Source of the DNA: Rhodospirillales bacterium
Lineage (GTDB): Bacteria; Pseudomonadota; Alphaproteobacteria; Reyranellales; Reyranellaceae
Assembly (NCBI GenBank): GCA_013205335.1
Contig: JABMNB010000238.1
Span: forward strand, 1-8,375
Length of the DNA: 8,375 bases
Reading direction: 5' to 3'
Position numbers and translations under genes: made by a program. Shown here piece by piece: positions 6,834-8,375 of the stretch (its first letter is position 1; every line of letters begins with the position of its first letter). Under the pieces are notes generated by a model. The model was given only the letters and a program-made list of their open reading frames with translations. It ran no database searches and was not told the origin of the DNA.

Positions 6834-7757
6834 ATGGACATCATCAAGAGTCTGAAGCAGCTTGCGGACTGGGACGATCCACCGGCGGTGTCCATCGATC
6901 AACGGCGTGCCGGTGCGAAGGCAGCCATTGAAGGGTGGCTGCGAACCCAGACCGTCACCCAATACAAGCTCGCACCGGACAAGTTCGCCGAGCGCCTGAG
7001 ATTTCTGGTGGATTCACCTCACGCGCTACGGCAGGGCGCCTATGGCTGGTGCCTGTCGGCGGCCTTCATGCAATCGGCGCTCTGCCGCTTTCCCGACGAG
7101 ATCGTGAAGTTCGGCCTCGATCTCTACACGAATGGCGAGGCCGTGCTCGGCGACATCGACGTGACGATGTCGGATGCCTTCCGGGCCTTCGACTATCCGG
7201 CGGAAATCCAGGCGGCCGACCTTCCCCCGCGCAACCGGGACCTGTACCTCGCCGCGCATGCCGACTGGGTGGTCATGGCGGGCTTCCAGGAAGATGTGAG
7301 CAGCCTCGTCACCCTGACAGGCGCGATCCACGACCCACCCGGCGGGTTCACCGCCGGTACACTGGTCGACCTGTTCCAGGATTCCGGCCTGTATGCCGAC
7401 GTCACCGACATGTGGTTGGCCGACAAGCGCGACAGGCAGAAACTGGTCGAAGCACTGAACAAGTGCCGGACACACGATGTGTGTCTGGTTTCCGACATGA
7501 ACCGCTTCGGCCCGGCCGCCAGCGTGCGGCATGCGGTACGTCTGGTCGCGCCTCCCGTCTTCACCGCCAATGGAAACAGCGGCAACCCGGCCGACACTGA
7601 AACCATAACGTTCCAGTACTGGAGCTGGGGCTTCCAGCCGAGCGGGGCCGAAGGCCTTCCCTTCGACCCCGAGCGCAATGCTTTCACCTTCTCCATGACG
7701 CGGCGTCAGTTCGCCGCCAACGTCGACATCGTGGTGGCCGAGCCGAAGCCGATCTGA
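6834..7757 (+). CDS. Putative papain-like cysteine peptidase, 307 residues
   Basis: No named family is recognised, but the pattern of papain-fold peptidases is present in order. QGAYGWC (67-73) reproduces the papain QGxxGxC spacing, with oxyanion Gln67 six residues before candidate nucleophile Cys73 at the start of a helix (LSAAFMQSAL). RHAVRLVAP (232-240) matches the strand carrying the catalytic His, here His233. YWSWGF (262-267) sits where papains have the NSWG motif; the usual Asn is replaced by Trp263, so the third catalytic residue is missing or supplied elsewhere, and the enzyme may be unusual or inactive. Between His233 and this motif is a polar loop rich in Asn and Gly (245-256). There is no signal peptide and no propeptide of the usual length; the first 60 residues are mostly helical and could act as one. 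The ATG at 6834 comes one base after the upstream stop and has a good ribosome site, so it is co-expressed with the 1315-residue protein, which may be its substrate or partner. The stop lies eight bases from the hslU stop. Confidence 0.75.
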   Translation: MDIIKSLKQLADWDDPPAVSIDQRRAGAKAAIEGWLRTQTVTQYKLAPDKFAERLRFLVDSPHALRQGAYGWCLSAAFMQSALCRFPDEIVKFGLDLYTNGEAVLGDIDVTMSDAFRAFDYPAEIQAADLPPRNRDLYLAAHADWVVMAGFQEDVSSLVTLTGAIHDPPGGFTAGTLVDLFQDSGLYADVTDMWLADKRDRQKLVEALNKCRTHDVCLVSDMNRFGPAASVRHAVRLVAPPVFTANGNSGNPADTETITFQYWSWGFQPSGAEGLPFDPERNAFTFSMTRRQFAANVDIVVAEPKPI

Positions 7758-7765
7758 GCGGAACG

Positions 7766-8375
7766 CTACAGCACGTACTTGGAGAGGTCGGCGTTCTTGG
7801 CCAGCTCGCTTACATGCGTGCGGACATAGGCGGCGTCGATCTCGATCTTCGTGTTGGGCTTGTCGGAAGCCGTGAAGCTGATCTCTTCGAGCAGCTTCTC
7901 CATCACGGTATGCAAGCGGCGCGCGCCGATGTTCTCGACCGTCTCGTTGATGTCGGCCGACAGCCGGGCCAGCTCGTCGATCGCGTCGGACGTGAAGTCG
8001 AGCTCGACCTTCTCGGTCGCCAGCAGGGCCTTGTACTGCTTCACCAGGCTGGCCTCGGGCTCGGTCAGGATACGGCGGAAATCCTCCTGGCTAAGCGAGG
8101 CCAGGCTGACGCGGATCGGCAGCCGGCCCTGCAGTTCCGGCAGCATGTCCGACGGCTTGGCGAGATGGAACGCGCCGGAGCAGATGAACAGGACATGGTC
8201 GGTCTTCACCGGCCCGTGCTTGGTGTTGACGGTGGTGCCCTCGATCAGCGGCAGCAGGTCGCGCTGGACGCCTTCGCGGCTGACATCGGCACCGACGCGG
8301 GCATCGGAGCGCGCGCAGATCTTGTCGATCTCGTCGAGAAACACGATGCCGTTCTGTTCGACCGATTCGATCGCG
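7766..8375 (-). CDS. hslU: HslU, ATPase subunit of the HslUV protease (C-terminal part)
   Basis: The frame enters from the right edge and ends at a TAG at 7768-7766, giving the last 202 residues of a protein normally about 440 long. HslU is a hexameric AAA+ unfoldase that feeds substrates into the HslV peptidase in the cytoplasm. Visible parts are the Walker B segment GIVFLDEIDK (9-18 of the visible part), the HslU-typical stretch DVSREGVQRDLLPL, the sensor-1 region FICSGAFHLAKPSD, ELQGRLPIRV, the sensor-2 motif NIGARRLHTVMEKL, and the C-terminal end ADLSKYVL, the tail that docks into HslV pockets. Similarity to the Escherichia coli protein is plain along the whole visible length. Walker A and the I-domain lie outside the window, as would hslV, which usually precedes hslU. 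It is convergent with the papain-like gene, with only eight bases between the stops and no visible hairpin terminator. Confidence 0.97.
   Translation of the reverse strand, partial: AIESVEQNGIVFLDEIDKICARSDARVGADVSREGVQRDLLPLIEGTTVNTKHGPVKTDHVLFICSGAFHLAKPSDMLPELQGRLPIRVSLASLSQEDFRRILTEPEASLVKQYKALLATEKVELDFTSDAIDELARLSADINETVENIGARRLHTVMEKLLEEISFTASDKPNTKIEIDAAYVRTHVSELAKNADLSKYVL

Overview
The window is strongly GC-rich, gene-dense bacterial chromosome with third-position G/C bias in every gene. The C-terminal half of an HslU protease ATPase, a secreted S33-type hydrolase and an MFS carrier point to a Gram-negative proteobacterium. An alphaproteobacterium of the Rhodospirillales/Hyphomicrobiales kind is my best guess, from style only. 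No rRNA, tRNA, CRISPR array, insertion sequence or att-like repeat was found.

Layout. (1) 1-1342, minus strand: the N-terminal 447 residues of an exported alpha/beta hydrolase of the tripeptidyl-aminopeptidase/proline-iminopeptidase type, running off the left edge. (2) 1343-1448: a 106-base divergent intergenic region with two adjacent inverted repeats that could be operators. (3) 1449-2830, plus strand: a 415-residue MFS transporter whose stop overlaps the start of a 45-residue single-membrane-span protein (ATGA overlap), a likely co-translated partner. (4) 2885-7757, plus strand: a two-gene unit not recognised as any named system. It holds a 1315-residue protein (Ala/Gly-rich predicted beta region, long helical body with a coiled coil, and a C-terminal Ig-like fold that appears split by a Lys/Pro/Ala linker), followed after one base by a 307-residue protein. 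That second protein carries papain-family signatures: Gln67-Gly...Cys73, a His233-Ala-Val strand, and a Trp-Ser-Trp-Gly motif where papains have Asn-Ser-Trp-Gly. (5) 7766-8375, minus strand: the C-terminal 202 residues of HslU, convergent with the preceding gene and only 8 bases from it.

How they may work together. The hydrolase and the MFS gene are divergent and may share control from the palindromic region. The MFS gene and the small protein look translationally coupled. The 1315-residue protein and the papain-like protein are almost certainly co-transcribed and translationally coupled, which suggests a substrate/processing-enzyme or structural/effector relationship. Neither has a visible signal peptide. 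This pair is the most likely undescribed element in the window. HslU is ordinary housekeeping and helps anchor the locus on the chromosome.
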